A stretch of 64,000 nt of DNA from Capsicum annuum (taxonomy: Eukaryota; Streptophyta; Magnoliopsida; Solanales; Solanaceae), in NCBI RefSeq assembly GCF_002878395.1, contig NC_061120.1, forward strand, positions 113,897,212-113,961,211. The letters are read 5' to 3'. A program made the position numbers and the translations under genes. The first letter of the stretch is position 1. Every line of letters begins with the position of its first letter. The notes under the pieces were generated by a model, which worked only from the letters and a program-made list of their open reading frames with translations, was not told the origin of the DNA and searched no databases. Positions 1 to 12,930 of this stretch are shown in pieces.

Positions 1-1480
1 CACCGGTGGACATTTCACTGCGTATTATTAGTAGGTTCTTATGTGGACTAGAGTATTATCCTCCGGTTAATACTAAGAAGATGAACTATCGGATGGAATA
101 AATGAGAAAATTAACTCAAAGGGTGTTGGGTTTGGAGGAAAAGATGGAATTTTTTAGATGGATTATGGAGTGGATAGCTTCAACTGGACTAAATGTGGTA
201 TGGGTAGTAAGAGTACTAGGGCGGTTTCCTAAAAGATTTAGAAGAATACCCTCGACTTTAAGGGTAAGGCATGGTGGACATTATCCCGACACAGGCTAGT
301 CCAACCATGGGAGATCATATTCTAAGTCTAGTTTGGGAAGCCATGATAGCTGGATTCATAGCCGGTTAGGAGTTTGATGTTGTTGAATTCTTAGTTTAAG
401 AGTTAAGTAACCAATTTGTAGGAGGTAACAAGTCTTTATTGGCATATCCTTGCATGATCACATAGATATGCTAGGCTACGAAAGTGCAAGAACTCCCTAG
501 TATTGATGAGATATTAGAAGATATGAACACTACTGACTTTAGCCTAATTCAAGATATAGACAACTCTTTGGCCCAATAGACAAGGTAGACAACTGATTTG
601 ATGAAATATATGTTCCGACAGAGCGGTCAGGTTGAGACTGCCGAGGCAGCTAAGATAGGTGAGTAGACAGAGACTATGCAGACTGATAGAATAAGCACTT
701 TGATTTCTTCTTCTCCGGTCCATTCTGTGTCACCTAAGCCACAAGGAATTCCTTCTAGACTTGTTATCATTTAACAGGTTGTGTGGATAGAGGTTATGAC
801 CAGGTTAGCCATAGTGTAGGCAAAAGTGAGTCATATGAAAGGGGGCGTGAATCCCTAGCTTGATACACAGTTCGCAAACCATGATAGATGGGTTAGGGAA
901 AGACTTGGTATATTTGAATCGATGATTACTTGAAAATTTAGTGGTGGTAAGACACTCTATATTACAGAGATAAAGACGAAAGTAACTAAAATAAAGAAGG
1001 TGGTGCATACGCTATATAATAGACTGGTGACTACTGAGCTCGTGATTGAGATAGTGGTTCCCACTGTTAATGTTCCTAATATTTGAGCTATTCTGGAGCT
1101 GAGAGTTAAGAATACTTGAGAATAAAAGTGAAAGAGAAAAAATAAAAAGGGTGAAGACACAAAGGCTGAGAAGAAGGCCATAGCAGAAGGCATATAGGAT
1201 GAGTTAGACCGAAAGTCGAGGTTCTTTAGAGATGGTAGTTTAAGACCATCTGTTATTGATGCTAAGGGGGATAATGTTGTTCCCCTGACTATTGTTTCTA
1301 ATTCAGTCCCTGTAGCTAATGGGATGATTATTGATGATAGTAGACCCTACCTGAGGGCCCACATGCTGAAATAGTGGAGACGACCCCTTGGGTGCCCATG
1401 TATAAGCTTTCACCCTTACTTTACATTTTCTTATCACTGGGGATAGTTCTAGGATTTTCAGTTGGGGTGGGGGTAAATTT
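1..1480 (+). pseudogene. Degenerate 'putative plant transposon protein'-type ORF
   Basis: The + strand translation, read across many stops and frameshifts, resembles the long plant proteins called 'putative plant transposon protein' (I believe Pfam PF20167). These are often found as an accessory ORF in Solanaceae LTR elements. Visible pieces are an N-terminal stretch containing SLRII and EYYPPVN (about 12-75), a 65-codon open piece at 102-299, a middle part recalling the W.IVR.RL.PT..DN core (about 280-420), and a C-terminal part with QVETAEAAKIGE (about 628-663) followed by a Lys-rich tract near 1120-1200. The left end lies outside the window. Its place upstream of an LTR fits an ORF downstream of pol. 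Function is unknown, and the family call is recognition by eye. Confidence 0.5.
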
Positions 1481-3009
1481 GATTCTAAATTTCTGGGAGT
1501 CGTTGAAAATTATACGTAACTAAAAGTTTGTTATGACTTGCAGGTTTGGTGCGACAAGGTGCTGAGGTAGGGAGAAAATCAGCACCTATGATAGAAGATT
1601 GGTTTTATTTATTTTTGAGGTATTTTAAAAAAATATATTTGTAATGAATTGTGATTTTTGAACTGATTTAGAAATTTAGGAACAATTATAGATTTGAAAT
1701 GATTATGTTGAATATTTGTGTTTAGTGAAATTTGGTCAAAATGTTGAAACCCCTTCTAAAATATTTGTGTTGTGTGATGTGTAGGTGTGTGAAACTATTG
1801 TGACTCTGATAATGACATTAGGATTAGGTATAAAACAAAATTAGGGTAAACGGTTGAATACCTAGATAAGTAGGACTTAGCAATGCAACCTTATGTAAGT
1901 GTGTGTGAGGTATTACTGAGTTCCCGGTATGTCAGAATCTAGAGCTTGCCTGGTTACTGAGTCAAATAGAAGATGATCATAGGACCTTTTTTTATAAGTA
2001 CACTTGATCCTAAATGTCTAACCAAATAAGTATGAATCCATTTGATCCAAATATTTGAGCCTTAAGTGACCATTTTTTGTTTAATACACTAATTTTACCG
2101 TCCCATTTTTATAATGAACCTGTTTGGGTGCGGTCCTCCTTGGTCACTGTCCACCTCAACTTAGGAAAATTGCCTAAGTTGAGGGTGGATACTTAGGTGT
2201 GTGCGTAGGAAAAACGAGTATGCAGAAAAAAGTGTAGAACGAAAAATGAAAGAGGGCAGGTATGGTAACAAAATAAATAGAAGAAAAGAAAAAGAGAAGA
2301 GAAGTGCACACAAAAGAGTATGAAAATAAAACTAAAGCGAGAAAACAGTACCTTGCCTAAGTATAAATATGTGTTAAATATAAAAAAGGGAGAAATATGG
2401 AAGAAATAAACTGAAAAATTCCATAAGTATGAATCCCAAAAGTTAGTGTAGTTTCAAGGAGGCATAGTCACTAAATAAATCCTGAATAGATACTATTCCA
2501 GCCTTTAACCTATGTTACAAGCAGAATAAAGTCCTTGATTGATCCTACTTTGACTATCATAAAACTTATGAAGAAAGCATATGGGAAAGCCATGATATTC
2601 TGCATACACTGGTGATACTTCTTTATGCGCGAAACTGCTGTTTGCTAAAGCCCTGAATTAATTGACAAATCTTAGCCGAGTGAAAGGGATTTCTTTGACT
2701 GTGAGCACACGGGGGTTGTGTTGTTAGGTTAACAATATGTTTGGTTGATGTATCTTGTGTTAATACTCAGTTGTCTGTGACTAATGTAATGCCATCATCA
2801 GATTCCCTCGTGTTTCCCCATATGCTGAATTGGTATACACAGTTTGATTTTTGAAAAGTGAGATTAGGAGAGGGAAATAATGTCTGAGAAAATTGAATTG
2901 AAAATCCCTACCATGGGTAGCATCGATCTTATTTTTTAAGCATTGTATTGAATTATACAGCTTAATTGTTGCTTGCCTACGGACACACAAAAATCTAAGT
3001 TGTGGGTGT
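1481..3009 (+). other. Noncoding spacer before an LTR (probable 3' untranslated part of the element)
   Basis: I see no coding segment here. The sequence is AT-rich and carries a purine-rich stretch at about 2215-2400. It also holds a strong inverted repeat at 2151-2188, listed separately. Its position between the degenerate ORF and the LTR-like block fits the 3' untranslated part of an LTR retrotransposon, including the zone where a polypurine tract would lie. I cannot fix a single tract. Confidence 0.4.
2151..2188. repeat. Inverted repeat, 15-bp stem with one bulge
   Basis: The arms are 2151-2165 (CCACCTCAACTTAGG) and 2173-2188 (CCTAAGTTGAGGGTGG). They pair completely apart from one extra G in the right arm, around a 7-base loop. 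The RNA would form a stable hairpin. It lies in the presumed 3' noncoding part of an LTR element, and I do not know its role. Confidence 0.8.
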
Positions 3010-4576
3010 TGATGTGTCGTGGAAACACGACACTTTTGATGCTTAAATCCGTGAATTTATGCGGGTACTGAGGTAGTTTTAGTGGATATGATGCATTTTT
3101 GTGTTTATTTCAGGTAAAATAGGTCTAAAATAGTGTTGGGGTGCAAATAGAAGAAAAGGACTTGGAAATACCAATTCTTATCAAGATACGAGTCACCTAA
3201 CGAGTCATCAACTCACTATACAACTCGTAAGATAACACGTAAGCACAATAAAACCTAAAATCAAACATAGAATCGAAGTATGGAGAAGATACGACTCAAT
3301 TATTTGAGCGGTCAGAAATGATATGAGTCGTATATAGAAATCATAAGCATGACAGAATCTAAAGATACCATAAAAACTTGAGGTGTCACATAATACGAGT
3401 CAAAAGTCTGAGTACGACCCGTATTTGGAAACAATAAGCATACCATTGTTCAAAGATTGGAAAGACAGAAGTCCCAGGTGTATACGCGTGAAGGACAATA
3501 GTCGTATTCTTGTTTATGACTCGGGAGAAGAAGTCATATGATGAATAGAAATTTGAAGCCTTGGGAGATCAGATAATGGAATGGATACGAGAGGCACAAG
3601 TATGAATCGTATGATGCCGCTACAAGTTAATGATTGAGTCGTATCGAGTGCCAACACAACTTTACCTTTCTCATTTTTATTAGGAATTATATGTTATTTT
3701 GAGATACCATAAATACCCTAGGGTTTATATTTTATTGGGTTACACAGTTTTACAATAGGTTACTTACTTTTAAGTACTTTACAATTGTTGTTGAGATTTT
3801 GGATTTTTATTCAATTCAAGACTTTGGAGTTCATTCATATTTTTCTAGTGCAATTAATTATTTGTTTTATTCATTGATAATCAAGGATTTTTGCATGAAC
3901 ATGAGTGGAAAATTTCCCTGTGTAGGGTTGTAGGAACCCTAGTAGATTATCTACGTAGAGAAAGTGTGATATTCATCTATTCAAGAGTTTACACATGTAT
4001 CTTAATCATTTTCACAATAATTAATCTTAGAGCTACTGCTGAAGCTTCAGATATCCTGTATTTGCAAACTTCTTCAAAAGGGAGTTTTGATTAGGAAAAG
4101 AAGATTAAGATAGTAATTTTAGATTCACCTCCATCTTATAGTTCCCGCCATCTCATCTAATAAGTTAAACTCAAAAAGGGATAGTGAACTGAGGTCGTAG
4201 CAAAGAGCAACAAGGTTATGCCCTAAGACTGAACCTGTAAAGGGTGAGATTTATCATCATATTCGTAATACAGTTGTTAATATATATCTTGTAGACTTTA
4301 CATATACAAGAACATTATAGTTGGGTTCATCACGAGAAATTCATGGAGTTAAGAAGCCATGGGGAACAAAAGCCTAGTTCGTCTTCTATTGTTTACAACT
4401 CAAAGGTTCTCAAGAATTGGTTACTACTTGCTATTGATACAAAAATCCCTCTTTACTTTCCTGCACTGCTCGTGAATTACATCAAACCAAGCAACTATTT
4501 AGCATCTTCCTTGTGGGTTCGAACCCAACCTAGTTGGGTTACTATATTTGGCATCAATGATAGCATACTTCTTTAG
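3010..4576 (+). mobile_element. LTR-like block of a Ty3/gypsy element (possibly Athila/Tat type)
   Basis: The block opens at TG (3010-3011) with a perfect hairpin and ends near a GTTCGAACCC...TTGGGTTACTATATTTGGCATC segment (about 4516-4554) that resembles the 3' end of Solanaceae gypsy LTRs I recall. Between them lies AT-rich noncoding DNA with repeated gagtcgta-like motifs (3180-3650). The short open frames (for example 3891-4094 and 4343-4576) look accidental. The left boundary is fairly clear from the hairpin. The right boundary is set only by where the minus-strand pol remnant begins. There is no second copy in the window, so the LTR call is an inference. Confidence 0.5.
3014..3033. repeat. 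Perfect hairpin at the LTR start (8-bp stem, GAAA loop)
   Basis: GTGTCGTG and CACGACAC flank GAAA, an 8-bp perfect stem closed by a GNRA-type tetraloop. It begins three to four bases inside the putative LTR start. It could simply be part of the LTR terminus. Confidence 0.8.
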
Positions 4577-5490
4577 GAGGATAGTTTTTGGAGACATCAA
4601 TTAGCTTATTGTTCAACTTCTCGAAACTACCCTCACAAGCATCCGACAAAGAGAACTTTACCTTCTTCTGAGTCAACTTAGTATATGGCACAGTTATCAT
4701 CGAAACACTCTCCACAAACCTGCTATACTACCTAGCCAAACACAAGAAGCTCCGAATGTCGGTTGGATTCATGGATCTAGACCACTTCTTAACCACCGCC
4801 ACCTTTTATGGATCCACCATGACTCCATCACTAGAAATAATATGACTAAGAAAAGTGAAAGAGTTCAACTAAAATTCATATTTCGAGAATTTTGCATACA
4901 ACTTTTGCAAATGAACACACTGACAAACAAAACTAGAAACTTACAGAATACCCTATTCATCAAATCCATGAATTCCGCAGAGGAATTGGTCAAACAAAAT
5001 GACATAATCAAGAACTCAAAGATCCCATACCGAGTATGGAATGCCGTCTTAGGGACTTCCACCTCCGTAATATTAAGCTAATGATACCCAGACCAAAGAT
5101 CTATCTTTGAAAACAATTTGGCACCATAAAACTTATCAAACAAGTTATTTATCCTTGGAAGAGGGTACTTGTTCTTGATCGTCACCTTATCCAACTGCCG
5201 ATAGTTAATACACATATGAAGGGATCCATCCTTCTTATGCATCAATAACACCAGTGAACCCACAGGGATACACTAGGATGGATGAAATCCTTATCGAAAA
5301 GATCCTTAAGTTTCTCCTTAAGTTCACTCAACTTAGTCGTAGCCATCCTATAAGGAGGAATAGATATTGGATGAGTGCATAGAACCAAATCAATCCCAAA
5401 ATCAATCTCCCTATCCAGAGGAACACAAGAAACATCCTCCAGAAAGACCTTAGGAAACTCATTCACCACTGGAACCAAATACAAATTAAA
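4577..5490 (-). pseudogene. Ty3/gypsy reverse transcriptase remnant (family A copy 1)
   Basis: Reading right to left on the minus strand, three open pieces align end to end with a chromovirus RT. 5242-5484 contains [10 protein letters not shown] and PPYRMA, 5078-5263 contains [19 protein letters not shown] and [10 protein letters not shown], and 4865-5062 contains [10 protein letters not shown] and MDLMNRVF. The region beyond (4577-4840) still shows connection-domain residues such as PTDIRSFL and KLTQKKVKF. The catalytic DD of the VFIDD box is lost, since the frame reads VFICK. Pol stops at about 4577, where it meets the LTR-like block on its left, so RNase H and integrase are absent. This is a dead fragment. 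Confidence 0.9.
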
Positions 5491-6120
5491 GAAAGACCTT
5501 TTGAGTTAAAGTCTTTAACCCGCTCCAAATGATAGAGACTCCCTTTAGAGATTAACCTTCGAGCTCTACAATATGATATCTTCCCCTTAGAAGCTATGGA
5601 ACTACCCTCCAAATCAATAACTGGTTTACAACAAAACTTAAAAGCAACCTTGTGAGTCGAAAAATCTAAGAATGCATAGCATGAGTGTAACTAATCCATC
5701 CCCAGAATGACATCAAAATCCACCATATATAATTTGACCAAATCCACCAAAGTCTCCTTACTACAAATAGATACTACACGCCCCTTTTAGACACTTTTAG
5801 TAACCACAGAGTTATCTATTAGTGTAGAAAATAAAAAAGGATTTGAAATAACCTAGGGATCAAAACCAAAATATACAACCATAAATGAGGTCACATAAGA
5901 AAGAGTGGACACTAAATTAAGTAAACAATACACATTACGAGAAAATATTTTTAACGTACCAGTCATGACATTGGGCAATGCCTCAGATTCTTATTGGGTA
6001 GCAAGGGTAGATAACCAATTTTGGCCTATCGCTGGTAACAGACGCAAAAATAAATGCAGAAGCAACACCCTTTGGTACAGGAGAAGATGAAAAGGTACTA
6101 GATCCTTATTATCTCCTAAA
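5491..6120 (-). pseudogene. Retropepsin (aspartic protease) remnant, family A copy 1
   Basis: The minus-strand translation includes LVDLVKLYMVDFDVILGMD (about 5695-5760), the hallmark second half of a Ty3/gypsy retropepsin. It is followed toward RT by the usual linker ending in a [14 protein letters not shown] segment. The fold is broken by stops and frame changes, and I could not locate the active-site D(S/T)G. It lies in the normal order between gag and RT. Confidence 0.75.
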
Positions 6121-7280
6121 GCAACGTAACTAACTAGTTAATTTCTAAGAATATATCCTGGCTGACCATATTTAAAGCACCTATCCCTTCCTTGATCATA
6201 AAAACCCCGATGCAACCGAACATAGAACCTATTAGGAGGACACGATAAAGCCCACTGTGCCCCACTAGCTTGAGATTGGGCATCCTATGCCCTGAAGTTA
6301 TCACTACCCTACTAGTGTCTGTCACCCGACTACTTCGGGTAAAGAGCACTAGCTATAGAGAAAGAAACAAAAACTCCTGCACTTTTTCTTTAGCCACTTA
6401 ACACCATCACGAATAACTTGCTGTTGAGCACTTATGTTATACAACCTAAACCTCTTACCCTGTCTTTCACCTCTCAGCCTGCTTCCTCTTTTCCTCCTCC
6501 ACCTGTTACATATGAACAAGATACCTAGAGATATCCATCTCATAATCAACAATACAATCTTGATTTCAAGGATTAAATCCCAAAATAGTCCTAAAGTGAA
6601 CTTTATCATCTTGGCCCTCATATTAGACACCAATTCCAGAGCATACCTAGAGAACTGGTAAAGTTTCAAGGCATATTCCTTGACCGACATCATTTTCTAT
6701 TTTAGATTATCAATTTGTTTTACTCTTTCTTCCCTTAAATTCTAAGGAAAAAGTGGTAAGAAATGCATTAGAGAAAGTCTCCCACAGAGATGACTCATCA
6801 ACCTTACCCCTCGCCTGATCCCATTCATCTTACCATTGGTATGCCACATCCTTGAGTTGATAAATTGCAAACTCTACCCCTTCCATATTTATGGAATGTA
6901 TAATCCTAAATATATTATCCATCTCATATAGAAAACCCTAAGGATCCTCCTGCACCTTAACACCAAATAAGATTGGGTGACTCAACTTAATAAACTGGCA
7001 AACCCTTATGGCCTCAGAAGATATAAAAATAGATGCACCATGCTAAGACTAAGAATCCATAAACTAAACATTTATATGAATTAACTAATGAAATTTAGCA
7101 TTTATCATATTTGCCTGAGGAGGACTAGAAGGAACCGGTGGAACTCTGAAAATATCTGGGACTAGACCCCTAAATCGAGTATAGATTCCCTGAGTAAAGG
7201 GTGCCCTATTTATATTTTCCTAGTTTAGACAAAGGAGGTTCCGTGTATATAAAGTCATTGAGGCATGATCTGAAAGGAGA
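6121..7280 (-). pseudogene. Gag remnant with mutated zinc knuckle, family A copy 1
   Basis: The minus strand encodes a retrotransposon-gag capsid region. QLKDVAYQW and an E-W-x-Q-A-R-G segment lie near 6790-6860, and the open piece 6349-6693 carries VKEYALKLYQFSRYA, VSNMRAK and a basic QGKRFRL tail. The zinc knuckle sits at about 6140-6195, but the second and fourth metal ligands and the histidine are changed (DRCFKYGQPGYILRN). It would not bind zinc. The same protein is seen on + at 25611-26640, which confirms the family. Several stops and frameshifts make it non-coding. Confidence 0.85.
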
Positions 7281-7461
7281 ACAAAAAAGTATTAGAGAAG
7301 GTTCAAGAACTTAGACTCCAAGCCTTAAAATAGAACACAAAGAAAGAGAAATAGTTCCTAAATGCCTTTTAGCCTCTCTCTTATAAGTGTGGTGTGCTAC
7401 AAACCCTTAAAAAAGACTACTCAACACGGCTTTATGGACTTCCAAATGACCATGAGCCTAA

Positions 7462-7474
7462 GGCTCTGATACCA
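7462..7474 (-). promoter_or_regulatory. Primer-binding site (initiator-Met tRNA type)
   Basis: Read on the minus strand this is TGGTATCAGAGCC, the standard plant LTR-retrotransposon primer-binding site complementary to the 3' end of initiator methionine tRNA. It starts three bases inside the LTR boundary at 7478. It fixes the orientation of family A copy 1 and the inner edge of its 5' LTR. Confidence 0.92.
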
Positions 7475-7477
7475 ACT

Positions 7478-9939
7478 TGACATGACCCAAACCAGGACCT
7501 TATCGTAATAGGCATCCCAAGTCCAACTAGGACCATGGAACATCTCTGTTCCCTAACCCAACAGCTAAATTCATACCCTGAGTAAGATAAATTTTAAACA
7601 TATAACAAGATAGCATACTTCTACCAATCAAAATGCTAGGATAGGTCCATAATCATGACCAATCTAAGAAAGTCCAACCATCTGATATCCCAACTAATAA
7701 TCCTACCAAAACAAAAATAATAACCAAGTATATGTCCATAACATAACATAATAGGTTGGAACAATTATATATTCAGTCAAATGGTATCAGCCCTAATTCC
7801 AATGCTAATAAAAGGACTGGCACCACTTCCAACACCTCCTATACCAACCCATAGTAATTCCGCAAAGTATATGACCAAAAGTAAAATAATATCTAATTGG
7901 GACATGCCCCAACCGTAGCTAAAATAAATGTCCATGAAAGAACTAAATTATGTAAATACATCCATAATATAAAATGGAGCCTTCTGGCATATGGAAGCTT
8001 GCTATTTCAATCTAACCGAGATGATCCCAAATTGAATCACTAAGTAGAAGGAGTGTAATATCTTGTTCCTTCATCGTGTGGGGATACAGCTGCGTATAGA
8101 TGGGTTAGCAGCTGAACGCTGGCATGTACCCAGGATAAGAATAAAATAATGCCAATATTTAAAGCAAAGTAAGCCAACCATATGCATTCATAACCATACA
8201 TACATATAATAACCATACTGGGAAAGAGAACCAGTTTTAACATGCCTTTAAAACTATTAAACTTGGTATGTGTAGCTTAACTATCCTTGAAATACCCATG
8301 GGCTATATGTGTCTAGTGTAACCCTTTAAATTGGGCTCGATGCGTGTAGCCATATGAACCAGAGATACCATAGGAGTAGGGGATTCTCGAGTACCATTTT
8401 ATCTCTATGATACATATTTACAAGTGTACTTAGAGAATTCCTGTATACCTCGTACGTATCATATATGGTCTCCATGACTAATCCTCATGTCATCAAACAT
8501 AAGTTTTTAGTGTCCGTCCATCAGACTCACATCTTCATAGTTAGCTATTGCACTCCACTATCATTTCCTAATTAAAACCATTACCACATAACCAAACCAT
8601 AATTCTATTTATTAGTAAACAAAGTTAGAAGTAGTGGTATCATCATACTGACTACAACATGCATGCAATGTCCTTAGACATTATTTTTAAGAAGAATTAA
8701 TTTTGATGTACCCAGAGATTACATTATTAAGTTGACTTAAGGGAATCCTATGTACCCCAAAATTGATCATTATTATGTTTGCTTATGGGATTCCGTTGTA
8801 CCACAAAAGTCTTCCAATTAGACCGACCATAACCTCCAAGACCTTACCATTTACCCATTCCAAAATATTTAAACCATTTATATCATTTAGGATTCCATTA
8901 CCAAGTTATATCATGCAACATTTCCATTAAAAGTCCAATAATGTAGTAAAATCATCCTTATAGGAATTGTTTCAAACACATTAGGGGCGTAGCATTTCTA
9001 CAAACAAGACGAAGTACACATTATTAATTCCCATGCAACCAAATATCTAAACAACCAGTAAAACATTTAAATCCATAATTAAAACATGGGTTAACCATAA
9101 CCAAAAACCTCAACACATATTTTAAAACCCAAATCCATACAACAATTATGTCTTGAAATAATTCATAAAACATACCTTTATTTGGAACTAACAGTGAGGG
9201 AGGAGTAACATTCTTTAGATTGAGAAAAAGACAAGAAAAAATCACCCCTATGAGCCTTAGTTGACTACCTCAAAGGAAACCCTAGATTTTTCTTAACCCA
9301 ATAGCCTTGAGAGAGTTTGAGAGAGTTTAGAGTGTTTGATTGATTGAAAATAGGTTAATGAATACCCTAAAAATATGTTTTAAGTCATGGGGGCCTAAGG
9401 AGTTAAAGAGGAAATGTCCAGAATACTCCCAACTTAAACTGTATTAATTTCCCATAAGAAGGTACGACTCCATCATACCTTCCATACCCTATCATAGGAG
9501 TGGTACCCACCACTCATACCCTAGGCATCTCTTATACCTCCTACACTATCAATCATACGACTACCCAACCCCAATAGCACCTAAGCATACAATAAGTACC
9601 TTTAACCCGTACCTTAGGTAGAATCCAGAGGGGTTGACATTGTCCAACATATGAGTTGGACTATATCACTCATTCCCTATCTCATGACTCATGGTGAGCC
9701 AATCATTTTGAGATCCAAGTTAAGTTACTAAGTTTTAGATTAAGTGAAGAAAAACCCAAACATACTACCCGTCACCCACTATACAACTCGTACCCAACCA
9801 ATTCATACACAATCCAGTAACTCAACCTCTAAACATCACCTAATACTATAAAACATACGACTGGGTCACCTAAGTTGTATGATTTCTAGAAATTCCAAAA
9901 CCCTAGAAATTTCTATGGACCTGAACCTAGGGTGTTTTA
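7478..9939 (-). mobile_element. 5' LTR of family A copy 1 (2462 bp)
   Basis: On the minus strand the LTR ends in GGGTCATGTCA directly before the primer-binding site. It begins near 9939 with TAAAACACCCTAGG, which matches the TGAAACTCCCCG start at 36085 apart from a G-to-A change in the terminal TG. The first part (9430-9900) is full of tacgactcgta-like motifs, as in the other family A LTRs at 28413, 36085 and 61393. Small open frames inside are accidental. The matching 3' LTR is missing. Confidence 0.85.
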
Positions 9940-11045
9940 TCTAATGTATGTTATAATCGTGTAGAGAGTATGCTACTTGACTCTATTTCTCTTGTTTGTG
10001 AGTTTCTTAATGTTTTTATTCCTTCTGACCTATCTGGTATTCCCCCTTACTATGAGATTGAGTTTCTTATTGACCTTGAGACTAGCACCCAACCTATTTC
10101 TATGGCATCTTACCGTATAGATTCTACTGTGCTAAAGAAACTAAATTGTCAGCTTTAGGATCTTCTCGATAAGGGTTTATTAGATCAAGTGTATCCCCAT
10201 GGGGATCCCCTATTTTGTATGTAAAGAAGAAAGATGGTTCGATACTTATGTGTATTAATGATATGGAGCTTAACAAAGTGAAGCTGAAGAATCGTTATCC
10301 TATACCTCACATTATTGATTTATTTGACTAGCTTCAATACGTAGTTGTGTTTTCTAATGGATTTGAGGTTTATTTTTCATCAAATAAGGATTTAGGCAGA
10401 AGATGTCCGAAAGATAGCTTTCTAGACCCGTTATGGTCATTTTGAGTTTTTAGTGATGTTTTTCAGATTGAATAATGCCCCAGCCGCGTTCATGTATTTG
10501 TTGAGTCATGTTTTTAGATCATATATATACTTTTATGCTATTGTATTCATTGATGACATTCTAATATATTCTAGGAGTAGTAAGAAGTATGTGCAACACT
10601 TGTGGATTGTGCTTTAGGCCTTGTGAGATCATGTACTTTTTTCCATGTTCTCTAAGTGTGAGTTTTGGCTTGAGTCACTAGTGAGTTTTGGCTTGAGTCA
10701 CTATTGTTTCTTAGACATATGGTGTCCAAGATGGGTATTATGGTAGACCTGACTAAGATTTCAGTAATTCATGATTAGGCTAGACCTACTTGTTTGACTA
10801 AGGTTAGCAATTTCATTGGTTTAGGTGGTTATTATAGGTGTTTTGTTGAGAGATTTGCTACTATTGTATCCCCTATAACTAGATTGAATCTGAAGGAAGT
10901 TCCTTTCTAATGGTCCAAATAGTGTGAGCTGAGCTTTAAAAAGCTTAAGAATTTTCTTCTTTCAACTCTAAGGTTAGCTCTTCCAGTTGAGAGTTAGGGA
11001 TTCACTGTGTTTTGTGATACTTCTGGTGTTGGTCTTGGAAATATG
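9940..11045 (+). pseudogene. Ty3/gypsy RT to early RNase H remnant, family B copy 1
   Basis: The + strand translation starts in the protease-RT linker (LVCEFLNVFIPSDLSGIPP, 9995-10050), so the 5' LTR, gag and protease are absent. RT continues with RYGHFEFLVMFFRLNNAPAAF (about 10430-10490) and retains the catalytic VFIDDIL box (D-D at 10552-10557). Later blocks recall the YYR.FVE connection segment (about 10830) and the RNase H start (about 10990). A repeated piece at about 10660-10700 ('gagttttggcttgagtcact' occurs twice) is a small internal duplication. Stops and frameshifts are numerous. The clade looks like a Tekay-type chromovirus, judged from memory. Confidence 0.88.
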
Positions 11046-12930
11046 TTAATTCATCATGGTCTTGTTATTTGTTATTCTTCTAAATAGCTTAAAGTGCATA
11101 AGTACAACTACCTCACTCATTATTTTGAGTTGGTGGTGGTAATTTTTGTCCTTAATATTTAGAGGTATAATTTGTATAGAGTGAATTGTGAGATTTATAC
11201 CTATCATCATAGATGTTAGAATCTTATGTCCCAATGAGATCTTAATGCTCGGCAAAATAGATAGATGGTGTTATTAAAGAACTATGATATTTCTATCTTG
11301 TACCATCTGGGGAAGGAAAATATGGTAGCTGATGCCTTGAGTCGTAATGCTTTGAGTATGGATAGCTTGGTGTGCATATTAGTTTCTTATAGGGCCTTAG
11401 TATGGTATATTCAATCCTTAGCCTATCTGATAGTTCATCTTGCTTTTTTGGATCCAATGAGGATTTTGGCTTATGTGCTGGCGAGGCCCTCCTTATTTGT
11501 GAAGATTTGTGATCATTAGTACAAGGATAACAAGTTGTGTTTTCTCTGTGAATAGGTGGTGAGTGGTGATTTTGAGGGGTACACTATTATTACGAGGGTG
11601 TTTTGAGGTTTTAAGGTCGCATTTCTGCTCTTCGGCTTGATGGCTTAATTCAGCCAATTCTTTATGAGGCTCAAAACTATAGATATTCTATTTATCTTGG
11701 TATGACTAAGATATACAGAGATCTGAGGCAATATTATTGGTGGAATGGTATGAATAGATATGTGGCTAACTTTGTGGCTCGTTGCCTATGATGTCAGCAG
11801 GTTAAGGCCGAGCATCAGCATCTCTATAGATTGATTCTAATATTGCCCATTCTTGAGTGGAAATTGGAAAGTATTACTTTAGACTTTATTAGTGGTTTAC
11901 CTCGTACTTCCTAAGGTAAAGACGGTATTTGGGTTATTGTGGATCGTTTGACCAAGACAACACGTTTCATTCCTCTTTAGATGACCTTTAATGCCGAGAG
12001 ATTATAATAGATTTATGTTCTAGAGATAGTTTATTTGCATGGGGTTTACATTTCTATCATATTAGACCGTGGTTCTGTATTTACTTCACGATTTTGGCGA
12101 GCATTCTAGGAGAAGCTATGTACTCGACTAGATTTGAGTACAACTTTTTATTTGCTAACAGATGCCAGACTAGGTGGACTATTCAGGTACTTAAGCATAT
12201 TCTCTAACCCTGTGTTATGGATTTTGGAGGACTGTGGGATCAACACTTAGCATTAGCAGAGTTCGCATACAACAACAACTATCATTCGAGTATTCAAATG
12301 GTGCCTTATGATGCTTTGTATGGAAGGAGATGTCATTCTTTGATAGTATGGTTTGAGACTACTTTGGTAAGAACTTGTGGTACAAATATACTTCAGGACC
12401 CATTGGGTACAATTAAGGTGACTCTGGATTGGCGAAGAGTAACCTAGAGTAGACAGAAGACATATCCCGACCATAGGCTTTGTGCCATGATATTTGGACT
12501 TAGTGACAGTGTGTTCCTTCATGTTTTTTCTATGATGGGTATGATGAGGTTTTGAAGGAAGGGTAAGGTTATCCCTCGATATGTTGGCCCTTTTAAAATT
12601 CTCGACATAGTTGGTGAGGTATCCTATGAGTTAGCCTTGCCTCTAAATTTTGCCTTTGTTCATTTAATTTTGCATATATCCTTGTTATGGAAGTATATTC
12701 CTGATCTATCTCATGTTCTTAGGTGGGATTCATTCTAGTTAGATGAGTAGTTGACCTTTATAGTAGTGCCCATGCTTATATTAGCTAGTGATATTAGACA
12801 ATTGTGTACCATAGAGATTCTTGTAATTAAGGTTCAGTGGAAGCACCACCCAACAGATAAAGCTCTTTGGGAGATCGAGAGTGAGATATAGTCCTAGTAT
12901 CCTTATTTGCTTGAGATTTCAGGTATTTTT
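11046..12930 (+). pseudogene. RNase H and integrase remnant, family B copy 1
   Basis: RNase H ends with YDISILYHLGKENMVADALSR (11282-11345). The integrase zinc-binding region follows, where YRDLRQYYWW and ARCL.CQQVKAEHQ are readable (about 11710-11820). The two cysteines survive, but the paired histidines are changed. Core fragments include IVDRLTK (about 11935) and, in the open piece 12217-12447, WDQHLALAEFAYNNNYHSSI and PYDALYGRRC. The C-terminal GPFKILD...VSYELALP segment and a VKVQW..HP tail run to about 12920. All frames carry stops. Confidence 0.88.

Noticed and set aside
4512..4550. tRNA B-box-like GTTCGAACCC, possible tRNA or SINE
   Set aside because: No A box at the right distance and no cloverleaf can be drawn. 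The motif fits an LTR end of a Solanaceae gypsy element.
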